Shown piece by piece: positions 1 to 12,700 of a stretch of DNA of 64,000 nt. The stretch covers positions 159,934,388 through 159,998,387 of the forward strand of contig OY294068.1 of assembly GCA_958510875.1 (NCBI GenBank), in the 5' to 3' direction. The position numbers and the translations under genes are program-made. Each line of letters starts with the position of its first letter. Position 1 is the stretch's first letter. Source of the stretch: Endomychus coccineus. Its lineage: Eukaryota > Arthropoda > Insecta > Coleoptera > Endomychidae. The notes beneath the pieces are model-generated. The model ran no database searches, was not told the origin of the DNA, and saw only the letters and a program-made list of their open reading frames with translations.

Positions 1-940
1 CAGTTATTTTACTTTGTAATTTGACATCAAGTAATGGCTATCAATTCAATTTCAATTCAAGAAGAACGATCTATATCCAGTATATCCTCATGTAATAACA
101 ATAAATCAATACCGAATTCTACAGGTTTGAAGTAGACAGGTCAACCATCAGAATTAAAATTTGTAGTGATCCTAATATATTCAATGCATGTTCATTTTGT
201 TATACATTAAAACTATCTGGACTCTAAGTAGCATCATGTTCTAAAAGAAGCTAAAAAAACAGAATAAACCAGTTGAGTGATGTTCTTATCGATGTATGAT
301 GATCTATGAAACATTATTGAAGATAAAAGATAATATAAAGCAGTTTCAGTCATAATCCATTGCTGCTAGTGAAAAATCCAATATAAATAAAAACTAGATC
401 TTTATTCTCAATAGAAATAGCTATTATTCCGAAGGGTACAGAGCATGCCGAGATAAGTCGTGTGTAAAAATAATAGATCAATTACGTCCAGTACATGTTA
501 AGTAGATACCTAAAATTGCGTCCAAGGTTGATAAAAATAAAGAAACTTATTCATTTATTGAGCAGGAAAAATATGTGTATTAACTAAACTTAACCTAAAC
601 AATCTTAAAATACCTCTAACACCACAATTAAGATAGATAGATACATTTAATGAAATTCATTCTGTTTATTTCGTTTGTTGTGTAATACTCGATGGTTATT
701 ATAATGATTTATCACTTTTGACATTACGTATTTAGCCGTTAATGTACACTCCGTTGTTGTATAAATGAGTATGTTTGTAGAAACTTTCTAAAAGGAGCAG
801 GTAAAACATTTGCGGAACGATTAAATAATCAGAATATGTCTGAAGATCTTCTAAATCCAGGTGGAATTGATAACCAAAACAATTCCTGACTTCATCAAGC
901 ATTATAAAAGTATGTGCCAATGTATCCTGGAGCGCTCCAG
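1..940. other. AT-rich intergenic DNA, no gene seen
   Basis: Only short chance open frames occur, with no splice-supported coding signal and no recognisable transposon motif. The missing first exon of the icarapin-like gene, which should encode a signal peptide, was looked for here and not recognised. Confidence 0.5.
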
Positions 941-1400
941 CTTCGTAAGTACAGACAGGCTAAGTAACTACTGGGAGAAAAACCCAGTGGAGACAGGCCT
1001 CGGGAAGCACAGGGCTTAGGTAGAAGGAACCTTGGCGCTCTAGTCGGCATCTTGACCGGATTTGGAGGTACCACCTATATGTTATGGGGAAGGTTGTCGA
1101 CTCCGAATGCAGAAAGTGTGAACAGGACAGGAAAACCCTGAACATACTGATGACTAGTTTGAAGGAGAGGGGGGGAGATACTATCCACCCGCAAGCAGTG
1201 GGTCGCATATCCCCAAGATCACTTCTGGGTCTTTGGCACCGGGGTGGCTGGAGAAGACTTGAGTCGTACTTTCGGGTAAAGCAGTGGGCTAGTAGGCCTG
1301 AGTTATGCATTCGGGTGCCCTTCGGAAACTCACTTTGTATAATATATTTACATACAGGTACTAGACCCGCCAGGTAAAAAGTTTTGGAACGCAGCTTACC
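940..1400 (+). mobile_element. Non-LTR retrotransposon fragment, ORF2 C-terminal end
   Basis: In + frames the block reads a typical LINE ORF2 tail: a histidine-containing stretch followed by VMGKVVDSECRKCEQD, i.e. the CxxC part of the CCHC-like zinc knuckle found after the RNase H domain of I/Jockey-group elements. This is followed by PQAVGRISPRSLLGLWHR, which resembles the extreme C-terminus. Frames shift and stops interrupt it, so it is dead. The GC content is visibly higher than the flanks, as for other LINE pieces here. The clade is inferred from memory of the family, not from a search. Confidence 0.6.
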
Positions 1401-1439
1401 TATGGATGAGACAATTAGTCACGTCTATTTAGGGAGTAG

Positions 1440-2340
1440 CCTGAAGGGCTGCGATTAGAACCGCAGGACAGAATCAGGCCCTATGGTTCGTGGAGTAGCA
1501 TTTCAGGATAGTCATCCCGTCAAGGGAGGTATGGAAAAATGGCCGCACCCCAAAGCACGGCACAATTTGGTATACGGATGGGTCTAAAACAAACACAAGA
1601 GTCGGAGCAGGCTTTTGCTGTCCTAGATATATTGGTGGATACTCTGTGCGAATGGGGGATCTCAACACAGTCTTCCAGAGATGCTTGTCATCTACAGATG
1701 TGCGAAGAAGCTACTCGGCTATGGTAAGATAAATGAGACCATCTGGATCTGTTCGGACAGTCAAGCTGCACTCGACGCACTGAAAAGATTATGTCCTCGA
1801 GATACCAAGGAGATCCTTAACAGGCTAGCCGATGGAAACAGGCTCACTCTGACCTGGATTCCGGGTCACTCAGGTTTGAAGGGAATGAGCGGCAAACTGG
1901 CCATAGACGGAGCCAGTTTGGACCGTTCTCAAGACCTCTTGTTGATATCCCCTACAACGAGGGTATACTGATGTTCGGAACCATCTGAGAGATCAACATG
2001 CCTCAGCATGGAGAAGCATTGACGGCTGCCGAACTTCCAAAACGCTGCTTGGCAATGAGGTAGGCCTAAGAGCAAACGAGATTCTCTCGTTAAGTAGGCA
2101 AAGCATCAGGATAATCTTCAAAATCTTTACAGGTCACGGAAATCTGATGAAATTTAAACATACAGTAGGGAAAAGCGACCTGGCTAGGTTCGCGGCCAAT
2201 GACATAAAGGATCTAAGCGTAAAACAGATCTTAGGATTCTGTCGAGCAGCGGGGTATCTAAATACCCGTTGGCGTAGCAGGGGATAGTGTGCAAGGTGCA
2301 AGGGTCTTTGGCTAAGTGTACTGAACTTTATATTAAGCTC
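1440..2340 (+). mobile_element. Non-LTR retrotransposon fragment with RNase H domain
   Basis: This is a decayed + strand LINE ORF2 segment. The RNase H start is visible as WYTDGSKTNTRVGAGF from about 1568 (first catalytic Asp). Then come CSDSQAALDAL near 1755 (third acidic residue) and WIPGHSGLKGMSGKLAIDGA near 1857 (terminal His/Asp region). A downstream TGHGNLMKFKHTVGK around 2137 is the usual stretch before the C-terminal zinc knuckle. Frameshifts and stops separate these pieces. It directly follows another LINE tail at 940-1400, so two broken copies may lie head to tail, or one copy may be rearranged. Confidence 0.7.
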
Positions 2341-2513
2341 GATGATCATCTCAACCAATACCAATACTCATTTCAAACCATCTGTGTTAGTATTGCTTAT
2401 TATAGTTACTTACTTAGCAAAAATTCCTTCACCGTAGTATTTTTCATCGAATCTTAAGTAACTTTGATAAATCCGTCTACCTGTCTATCTGAACCGTCAC
2501 AAATTGCTTGTCT

Positions 2514-2615
2514 ACACGATAACTCTAAAACGAAAGGTCCTATCATAATTGAATTTTGATACAAAAATCGTTTACTGCTCGGTGACGAACCTTTCGTCTT
2601 TTATGGAAATCGTGT
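2514..2615. repeat. Short imperfect inverted repeat
   Basis: ACACGATAACTCTAAAACGA followed by AAGGTCC on the left is mirrored by GAACCTTTCGTCTTTTATGG and then AAATCGTGT on the right, giving arms of about 28 bases around a 45-base loop. This could be a fragment of a dispersed insect repeat that contains the ACACGATAACTCT motif. No function is evident. Confidence 0.4.
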
Positions 2616-2778
2616 AAATTAAAAAAAAATTACAACTCCCAAAATATACATTGAATGAATTCAAAACTTTTACACTAAATTTGAGTTAAACTGATTTCAC
2701 TTATATCTTTCAACAACAACAAAAACAATTATTGAAGTAAACTTAAATTTGAACCATACTTCAACTGTTTATAACAAA

Positions 2779-2851
2779 CGGCGATGAACCAGAGGTACTA
2801 AAATACTCGGCTCCCACGCAGTAGGCTCGGGTTTGATTCCCAGGATCGGAA
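2779..2851 (+). repeat. tRNA-like sequence, probable SINE head or tRNA pseudogene
   Basis: The block contains GGGTTTGATTCCC (2829-2841), a good match to the RNA polymerase III B box GGTTCGANTCC, and upstream GAACCAGAGGTAC at a spacing usable as an A box. A cloverleaf could not be folded convincingly by eye and the acceptor ends do not pair well, so a working tRNA is unlikely. A tRNA-derived SINE head is the preferred reading; a decayed tRNA copy is the alternative. Confidence 0.45.
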
Positions 2852-2859
2852 AATTTGCT

Positions 2860-4780
2860 TTTGTGTTAACATTTTCTCAAAAACATTATTAATTTGAATA
2901 TTATTTAGTTGTGTATACATAATTTATTTCATTATCTTTACACAAATGCGTCTTTCATAGAATGTGAAACTGTTAAATAAAAATCAGTAATCAAATGATT
3001 TGCGAAGAGTAACTTTGCCACGCACATTATATATCTATTCTCCAAGCGGCAACACTAGTTTAAACTAGGAATTATCGAAAATAATTCTAGATCCGGAATG
3101 AAATTCTATGGTCTGCATATTTGAATTGATAATTAAATAAACGGTTGCACACATGACAATGACAAACAGCGATAAATCTATCGGCACCAGTTTGACTGCA
3201 CAATTATCACGTTCAAACGAAAATAGAATTTTTATGCACGAATTCATTGGCAATTAATAATTTTAAATATCTCTGACTAATGAATTTACATGTTTTGAAA
3301 CTCCTTACTCTTGATACAAAAATACTGCAAAACAAAATCATTCTTAACACATTTAATTTATCCTGAATTTGTATGAAAGATTGTTTCACTAAGTATAAAT
3401 ACTACTGAACAAATATCTTAAATACTAAATCAAGTTTTATGCTGTTTCCCACACAAAACTAGTTATTAGATGAAATCATGCAAAGATTTATGAATCGCGG
3501 AATTATTGCACATTCTGTGTTATGCAAATATTTCAGTACAGAATACCTGAGAAATGCTAGATGAACAATTTTTTCAATATTCCCCGTATTTTAGACATTG
3601 GAGATATTAAATTCATAAAACATGTTCGTGTTTGCGATTGACTGGAATATGGGAATTTATTTGGTCAACAAGTTGGTGATTTTAAATTCAGTAAATTTTT
3701 TTGTATTTCGTTCAGAATTCCACAATTTCCACCACGTAAACACTGCATTATTATTATTGCTATGGATACAAAAGTATTAGTTCTCATTAATTTTTAAATT
3801 AAGACGACTTAAGGAGGTTCGGTGGAGAAATTTTTACAGACCGTTGAGAATAACAATACGTCTAATTTTTTGGAGGGTTTCACTACACCGTTTTTTTAAA
3901 TATATAACGTGGTGAATTCTTCTGATTAAAAAAAACTGCTAAATATAAATGCTTTTTTAAAAATGGAGTAACATTATATTATATTCTGTGCAAGTTTCAG
4001 CGAGTCCCATTAATTATTTCTATGACAATTTGACAATTTGTCAACGCTGTTTATGGCACGCGATTCAAAATTGAATGAAATTGAAATGTAATAAAAACGA
4101 CTTTTCTTTCTTTTGTAAATTATAATGCTTTATTGTCGGCACCATTTTTATTAATATCACAGTACATTTTCATTGTTATAACAATAAGTATTATTGTTAT
4201 TCAACAAAATAGTAAATTTTTGAATATTTATAAACAGTTTTATTAATTGAATGGTAATATTGTACTTAAAATAATGACTATACAACAATTGACCTGTATC
4301 GTTTTTTTATATAATTAAATTTTCTATGTGACTTGAATCTATTTTAGAATTTTTAAATCATACCAAATAAAAACATGCATCAAACATTCATTTAATACTA
4401 TAAGATTTCCCGAATATAATATGTAAAATATGTTGTTGTATATTAGTATATTATTCAAATTGCTCTAGAATAATATTGTTCAGAGTATTCAAAAATTCCA
4501 AAATATTATCCATGGTATTTATTCTTTTGATCAAGAGATCATTACCACCCATAAATAATAATTTTAATTTGTCACTTCCTTCAAAATATTTGTCAGTAAT
4601 ATCGTTAACCCTTACGAGCTAATCTATTAATAAGCAGATTTGACATCACAGATGTCATAGGTGCATAGCTGGGTGATATTTTTTTTCATCTGTAGTCATT
4701 TTAATTTTTTCTAGGACATCTTTTACAATAAATGTACTATTCGAAAGATCATCCCAAGAAAATATTCAGCCGTTAACTTT
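2860..4780. other. AT-rich DNA, no gene seen
   Basis: Very AT-rich with many stops in all frames. No coding exon, transposase motif or clear terminal repeats were recognised. Confidence 0.5.
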
Positions 4781-4789
4781 TCCAACATA

Positions 4790-5120
4790 TCAATATCGAT
4801 TGTAGCATTATGGGCATTTTCAGTTGATAGTTGCAATAAATTATTTGCAAGGTTTTATAGTCTACGGCATTTTATTTCTGATATAAAACCAACGCATCAA
4901 CGAATCCTAAAATAACATTTCCAAAAGAGCTTAACATAGATAATTTGTCAACTGATCTAATAAAGCGATTTGAATCAAATTCGCAGTTATGAGCAATTAA
5001 AACCACTTTTTTATCAAAACTTCTTGAATACTCTAATATTTTTACAATAGTCATGCATTCTTTGAGGAACTGTTGGTTATTATTTTTGTATGTGTTCATG
5101 TATACAACACCAGCCGACAA
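4790..5120 (-). pseudogene. DEDDh exonuclease-like fragment, probably transposon-derived
   Basis: On the - strand an open frame of 82 codons reads VVLIAHNCEFDSNRFIRSV and then GFVDALVLYQ. This is the Exo II region of DEDDh 3'-5' exonucleases (HN..FD) followed by the conserved GFVD segment. In a shifted frame downstream, STENAHNATIDIDMLEKL supplies the Exo III motif HxxxxD. The N-terminal Exo I (DxE) motif was not found, and a frameshift plus stops separate the two parts, so it is not functional as it stands. Stand-alone copies of such exonucleases occur in transposon-associated ORFs of insects, which is the likely origin. A degraded host ERI1/TREX-like gene is the alternative. Confidence 0.5.
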
Positions 5121-6500
5121 TATTTACAGCGTTGCCAGACCTCCGCTCTCGCCCTTCACTTACTCTTCTCATATTTCCCCCCGTTAACACTACCTTAACA
5201 TTTGATGCACATCCAGTAGTGACTTTGGTAACGCCGGCAATAAAGATCGACGTACAGGGTGAATGTTTCTTCTTATTTTCTCAATATCACTGTTTCTTAA
5301 CTTGTCAAATGTTTCTTCGCCCAATTATATTAATTCGCCTCATCACTTTTGTAAGACTTCTCACATAAATTGTCAACAGCTTTCTTTTAGGATGTACAAT
5401 TTATCTTCTTCGATAGAATGGTTGTGCTGTAGAAAAGGTATCTCCATCACTACGTCGTCATTCTCCATTGGGTACAGTTTCGCCTTACACCTGATTTTTC
5501 CAATGGCGTTTGTACATCGCCAAGTCTTTTTCCCACATTTCGCGATATGATCAAGTCAAAACTTGTTATCTTGAACAACAAGCAACTTTATGGCATTATC
5601 ACTGTACATCTCAAAACTACTCATTTTAGAAATAAACTGCAATGGGGTATAATTCAAAGTAACTTCCATCTGGAAACCAAAATTTCCTTATTCCATCCAT
5701 AATAAAAGTAGGTACCTCACTCACCCTCATTAGGGTGTTCCCGGTCGACCAACTCGGACCTGCCTTCGTCTCGCAATACGTTAGTGATCTTTTGAAAATT
5801 TTACCTGCCGTCGAACAATTCGAGGCTGGTCATTTCCACATCACATTTCGCAACAATAGTTCTAGCTCATTTGAAATTAAATTAGTTTACAGTTTCATAT
5901 AATTATACTTATATCAACTGACAAAACCAAGAACTTGACGAAAATATCAAATTTATCATTTATAGTAATAATAGTTACAATAGAAAACATATCGTGAATA
6001 CAAGAACATTAGATGAAAATATAATATATTCATGTAAAACCAAAACAAACAAAATAGTCTCGAGCTCAAACAATCAAGGTTTGTCTTTCATTGTAATAAT
6101 TGACCTAAAAGAGCTCACTTCATAAGAAGTTCAACTTGATCTACCCAGGAACAGTTCAAAATTTACTGAAAGAAAAACGTTTCTGATATCGATTTTCATG
6201 CTCCTGAACCCAAATTCATTGTGGATCTAGAACATCTTCATTATAGATTTATAGCTTTAGGATGGCACCTAGTTACAAAGAGAAAATTTAAAATAACTGA
6301 GTAATCTAAGATCACGTCATCAACTGCATTTCCTGCAACTATTCTATTTGTCTCCAAGGCTCTGAACTTATTTCTATTCTGTATTTTGGTAATAGTAATA
6401 AGAATAATTCCACTACAAAAATATGACAGTAATTTTGTTTTATATTTAACCCCACCTGATATATTATTTAAAAAATCGATGGTGGAAGCCGTTACTTTAT
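5121..6500. other. No recognised gene; GC-richer patch 5120-5870
   Basis: Between about 5120 and 5870 the composition is less AT-rich and several short overlapping open frames occur, but none shows a recognisable domain. The remainder to 6500 is AT-rich. An old transposon fragment is the likely source of the GC-richer patch. Confidence 0.4.
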
Positions 6501-6507
6501 GGTAATT

Positions 6508-6688
6508 TATCATTTTGATTATATGAAAGAATAACTACTTTGTTTTTATACCACTTTTATTAATAATAATTTTCTAATTGTTTGATAATGGCACTTCGGT
6601 GTTGAAACTATAGTTACGTTTTAACGTTATTATTAATAAAAGTGGTATAAAAACAAAGTAGTTATTCTTTCATATAATCAAAATGATA
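6508..6688. repeat. Perfect 62-bp inverted repeat (hairpin)
   Basis: Arms at 6508-6569 and 6627-6688 are exact reverse complements over all 62 bases and are separated by a 57-base loop. Homology stops abruptly on both sides of both arms. It ends 83 bases before the first visible exon of the icarapin-like gene, so it probably lies in that gene's first intron. Perfect arms mean recent formation or ongoing correction. It could be a miniature foldback element or a long hairpin transcript source. Confidence 0.85.
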
Positions 6689-6770
6689 TATTATATATTT
6701 TGTTACTTATATTTTATACTTTTTTGGCTTCGTCATCGACATAATCAGTAATTCTTATTTTTGTTCACAG

Positions 6771-9700
6771 CTGAAACAGTCGATAAAGATACAGAGCTTA
6801 TAAAAGATGACGGAGTACAACCAATTGTGGACACGGGGATTGTGGGAGGCGACGGCACAGGCTTCTTCGTCAATCCTTTTGACAACATTTTCCAAAGCGT
6901 AGATAGTAAGTCAATTCAAATAAATCAACTGTAATTATAATAAATAGAAAAGGTAGCATTGTGGGCTTATGAATTATCCTACGCCCTGTGTGGGTGCTAC
7001 ATATTTTTATGTGATTAGCCAAGCGAATGCATCATAATACTTGCAGTGTTAGATACGATGTGGTGCCAATCGTGTCCATTATGTGGTTGCGATGGTAAGT
7101 CATCTCCAACAAAAATTAATACATGCTTAATTAATAAAAATAACATCCCGATAGATGCATATTTCAATGTCTAGGAATATTTATGTGACAAAGTTGTTTA
7201 CCTCACCTTTGCGATCTTATAACTTGGTTTAGGTAATTATGAGGTTAATAGTGGTTAGGATTTTCCCAATAGATTGGAAGTGTTATTGATCCACATTTTT
7301 AGTACAGAAAAAACATTTTAATTACCCTTTCGACTCGTTTAAATTTGACCTTGAATCCTCTATAAAATTTCCGTATTGCTTTGAATACTAGTTTGAATTT
7401 AGTTTTAAAACAACGCTTATTATAAAATGGAACATAACCATTAGAGAAGTTGATCCAATATTAATCAAAATAATAGTGTAATTGATTAAAATTCGGTGTT
7501 CACTATAGGGATTTAAAACCTATTGGTTCTGATCAAATAATGACAGAACTGTATTTTTCATAAGATAGATACCTAACAATAAAAAGATAAATACGTGTAA
7601 GAATAAAGGGGATACATATTTTAGATTTGATTGTTATAATTTGGGATAAATAAGCAGCTTCGAAATATGTCTTTCATCCGTAAACAAAACCGCAAATCAC
7701 GAAAACTTGAAGAAACGCTAAAACTGAAATATCCAAAAAAGACTATCCACTTCATACAATCAATGCACATTATGGCTTTCCTTTCCTCTTGACCTTTTCA
7801 CCACATGTCGCCCCCCCCCCTACTTATTTTCATAAGAATTTCAGAAAATTTGAAACCTCTAGTATTAACTTTTATCGCACTGGGAAATTAGAATAAGCTC
7901 ATTTTCTCCTTAGAGTTTTATTTAATTTCCCTCATAACAAATATACAGATTGAATCAGATCGAGCGATGTATAGGATTAATGTGTATGAGAGAGCCAGAC
8001 GCATCGTATTATTAATAAGATAAACAGAAGAACTTCTGTTGTGCGATAGGGGAAGGGGAGTGTGTATTGTACAGGTCAAATTGTTAGCTAGTAAAAATTA
8101 GAGAAAGGTTTGGGTTCCCAACTGTTTAAAGGCGTTTCAAAAACTATTTAGAACGAATTGCTAGATGCAATGTTGCAAATTTACAAGCAGGGAATATTAA
8201 AAGAAATTAAATCTGCAAATTTCATTGCTTTGGAGGCCGATGGAACTACAGATTCCTCTAATCATCAGCAAACCGCAAATGGTTGTTATTAATCGATACG
8301 TGTTTAATGGACAAATTTTTGAACGCTTTTGGTTTTTTTTTAGCCGGGTGGACATAATGCTGATGTAATGGGTGTTTTTTATAGAGTGATACAACTTTGA
8401 GTGGGCATCACTGCTTTATTTGACCACCCATTTAACAGCTGATAGTTGCTTTTTGTTTAGTTAGCTTTGACATTTCATTATGGATCGACTTACACCAGAG
8501 CAACGCGTGCAAATTGTGGAAATTTTTAATCAAAATAATGGTTCTGTTCGTCAAACTTTCGTGCACTTCGTCCATTCAAAATTTTATTTTCCGATGAAGC
8601 CCATTTTTGGTTGAATGGGTACGTAAATAAACAGAATTGTCGCATTTGGAGTGAGGAGAATCCACAAGCTTTTGTCGAAACACCATTACATCCACAGAAA
8701 ATTACTGTTTGGTTCGCTAAGAGTTATCGGCGAGATACGGCCGCAAATGCTGCGAAAAGTTTGTGAAAATTGGTGTTCCAGATTGCGCCTTGTACGCGCC
8801 AGCCATGGCGGCCACATGGCCGAAATCATATTTAAACATTAATGTCACAAAATTTTCTATCCAATAATGACCGTTTCATTGATATCAAAAATATATTATT
8901 ATGTTTTATTATGATTTAAACTCGTATCACTCTATAAAAAACACCCAATATTAGCAAAAACATTGCTGAATGAATTGCAAACTATTTTAAATTCTCCTTC
9001 TGGGTCTGATAACAATAAACTAATCGCTCAAAGTTACGATGTGGCGTCTATTGAACGAGCGGCACAACGCAATAAAAAAGTAAAAATCTTCTTTGCAAAT
9101 TTGCAGTAATTTTCAAGCTTTTTTTCTCTATCGCCAAAACGTAGATTACCACGCGCAGCTCCTACACGCTGAATTTTCAAAAGTCGAACTGGGAACACAT
9201 TATTTGAACACCAGGGTTCTTTCAAAGAATGTTTAGACAAAATTATTGACAAAGACGGGATGCATTCAGTTATTAGTGAAGCAAGTGGTTTATTGAAATA
9301 TTTGAATTGCCCGGAATTTATCTACTGGTTGAAAATATTTCATTTCATCATGCCACATGCTTAAATATTATCTAATCAGACTAAACTGCAAAAGGCAACA
9401 GCAAATTATTCGAATTAGAAATTCTACTGACAATGACAATCAAGAACGCAATAATGAAGAACCTTCTAGGAAAAGACAAAAAACTACAGCTGGAGATAAC
9501 AGAGCTGTTATTGCAAAGGAAGTATATGACACTATTTTAAGCCAAATTAGCGATTTTTTCTTGTGCCCACCCTCTTACATAACTCACGAGTCGCCACTGT
9601 CACTTGGTATTATGATTACGGTATTTCTATTTAAAAAAAAAATTTATATCTCACATTCAACTTTTTCGATTGATTTTCCATCTCATCTCATTATGGAGTG

Positions 9701-12700
9701 AATATCGCATTCGCCTCTCTTGAATTCTTGAAGTAAAATCTAAACATTCCCAACCTCAAAATTCATTTAGAAGTTTTATGACCGAAACAAATCATTCCGT
9801 CAAACATACCAGGTGCTTAAGAAAATGTGTCATAAACGTTATACCAGTCAATAGTCCATCAAAAAATAAGTGGTCATGAATGATGTTATTTTTTCACAAG
9901 CGCTCCGTAAGGGATACCCTTCAAAGTTCAGTTTTGTTTTATCGTAACATCCTGACGTTGGGGGTTGCTTCCATTTTCTCATCCTATCCTAGGCCACTGG
10001 ATATTGGATATTTTTGAATAATGACTAAATGTTTTTCTTCATTCAATTTAGAAAAATAAGTTATTCTAGCAAAATTTTGAATGCAACAAGCGTTTTCGAA
10101 ATAATTGGATGATTTTATAAATCGAACTTTTTAATCCACTTATTTTTCAACAGACTATCAACTGGTAAAGTTCGTGAACCATTTTTCAACATACAATGTA
10201 TTTTTCATGGGGAACAACATTTTCTACGTCGCTCACGACAATCTCTTGATATCGTCGTATGTACAAGTCAAAGATGTACTCGAATGTTTAGGTTATTTTA
10301 AGTTTTCATTAAATAAACAATGTTACATGTAACTTTTTTCTCTAGGTCCGCATCAGCATATAAATCTTATGATTCATCCTGTGAAAGTAATCACTCTCAA
10401 CATTCTATTAACTGTTATAATTCGATTTAGGTATGGTGACAAGAATGCGGCAGCAAATGCATCAACTTCTAAATCACTTCCAATCAACTAACAGTACAGA
10501 CGACATTGGCTTTCCAGGTTTCCCCTCAATCGGTGATTTGGATCTCGGCAAAGGAAATACCACATCAGTTACCAAGGTCAGTTGAGAAGCTAATTTCGAA
10601 GTATAAGAGGATGTTAATATTTCCTAAGTATAATTCTTCGAAGTATAGTTTGATTTATCAAGGATCTGTAAAGATCATATCGATGTGAAACATATATTCA
10701 ATTCAATGTGATTCATGTCTCTGCTAATAAGATTAAAAGTATAGGAAATTGCTCTCAGAGCCAAAATTTGCCCGCCAGGGTATATACGAAAACGCCCAAT
10801 TAATTTTGTAACTATAAAACATTTCTTTTCTAAAATAACTAATTATAATGATTCTTGATCGAGGTAGGAATTATATGTAAATTCTCGGGAAATAGGTTAC
10901 ATTAACAAGTACTACCATATTTGTTCATCTTTACGTACGTTTCGGTCTCACAACCGTCATCAGAAGACGAATAATTCATATCAACTAAAGCGCGGAATTA
11001 TTTAAACTAATTGCACAAAGTCTATATCGCATTGATTTCAATTGAAATTGGAACACACTGATGTGTAAAATTATGTGTATTACAATGCCACTACAAATTA
11101 CTGTTTCTATAGTTTAAAACGTCATTACTGAAGTATTTAATTAATTAAATTTGTATAATTTGACTTGATGACTGCACATCGGCTCTGTGATTAACAGACT
11201 TAGAATCACGTTTTATGTGAATCTTCTCCAGGATAGATATTTTATAATAATTGGCTTCTGTAGCTAGAATATTAACATTTTATAAACAAACTGATGGTTA
11301 TAATCATAACAATGTTTAGTAAGGGCGGTCGCTTTTCTAAGGATTTATTTTAGTACTATACTGTGGCCATATATTATTTTTTGTAAATATGGTTTAGAGA
11401 TTCCTGTATTTGTACCTTCGCAATCTAAACAATTCAATTTATATACCGTGTTGGTTTTTTTTATTTGTAGGTATCAACGGCTTTAGACTATTTACCAACA
11501 CAGTTAGTAGGCTTATGCGCAACATTTATGTCATACTTTTTAAGCATTTCTTAAGGTCTCCGGAATGTATGGTAATGCTATAAAATTATCTTCATATGCT
11601 TATATTACTTATATAATTTATGATATACTATTTTGTTAATTCTTTCTTTAATGATGGGGTTAAAAATGTTTTTGGGGAACCATTCATTTCCAGTGTGTTA
11701 CGAACTTTTTTCAAACTTCTGGGACGGTTTTCTTTGGTGTGACAGTTTTACAGGGCGTTCTGTAGTAACAGTGTTATAAACCATAACACTTTTTTTTAAT
11801 TGTAGATTCAACCGAGTTGAAGTGAAGATACCGTTGAGACCAAACTTCTTTGGTAAACCACTATGTTTTTATTTTACCGTTTGAATCATGCTTAATATTC
11901 ATATCTAGGAAGTTTATGTTTTTGTTCACTTCTACGAGGGTGGATTGATAAGTTTCCGGCCTGACCAAGAAAAACAACGTTTTTAAGAATTATTTTTTTT
12001 TATTTCTCAACATAATCTCCTTCAAGGCTGATACATTTCTCATAGCGGTGTTCTAGTCTAGTAATGCCATCTCTATAGACTGATTCGTCAAGCTCCTCAA
12101 AATACCCATTTACAGCTTCGATTACTTCTTCATTGTCCGCAAATCTCTTACCGCCAAGCCATTTTTTGAGGTTAGGAAACAGATAATAGTTACTCGGGGC
12201 TAGGTCTGGAGAGTAGGGAGGGTGAGGCATCAATTCAAACTTCAGATCGTTGATTTTAGCCATCGCAACGATGGACGTGTGCGCTGGTGCGTTATCGTGA
12301 TGAAACAAGATTTTTTTCTTCGCCAGATGAGGTCGTTTAATTTTCACTTCGTGGCTCAAACGTTGCAATAAGTCTGCGTAGTATTGACCAGTGATAGTTT
12401 TACCCTTTTTAAGGTAATCAATGTATATAATACCTCTTGCATCCCAAAAAACAGTAGCCATAACCTTGTTCGCCGAAAAAATTGTTTTGCCTTCTTTGGA
12501 GTTGGTTCCCCTGGCCCAATCCACTGTTTAGACTGTTCTTTGGTTTCAGGAGTGTAGTGGTGGACCCAAGTTTCGTCAACCGTTACGAATCGACGCAAAA
12601 ACTCGCTTGGATTACGCTTATACAACGCCAAATTGGCGGTAGAAATGTTCTTTCGAATCAATTTTTGGTCGACTGTTAGCAAACGCGGCACCCATCTTGC

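Noticed and set aside
2779..2851. Functional tRNA gene
   Set aside because: Only the B box is convincing; acceptor and anticodon stems do not form by eye.
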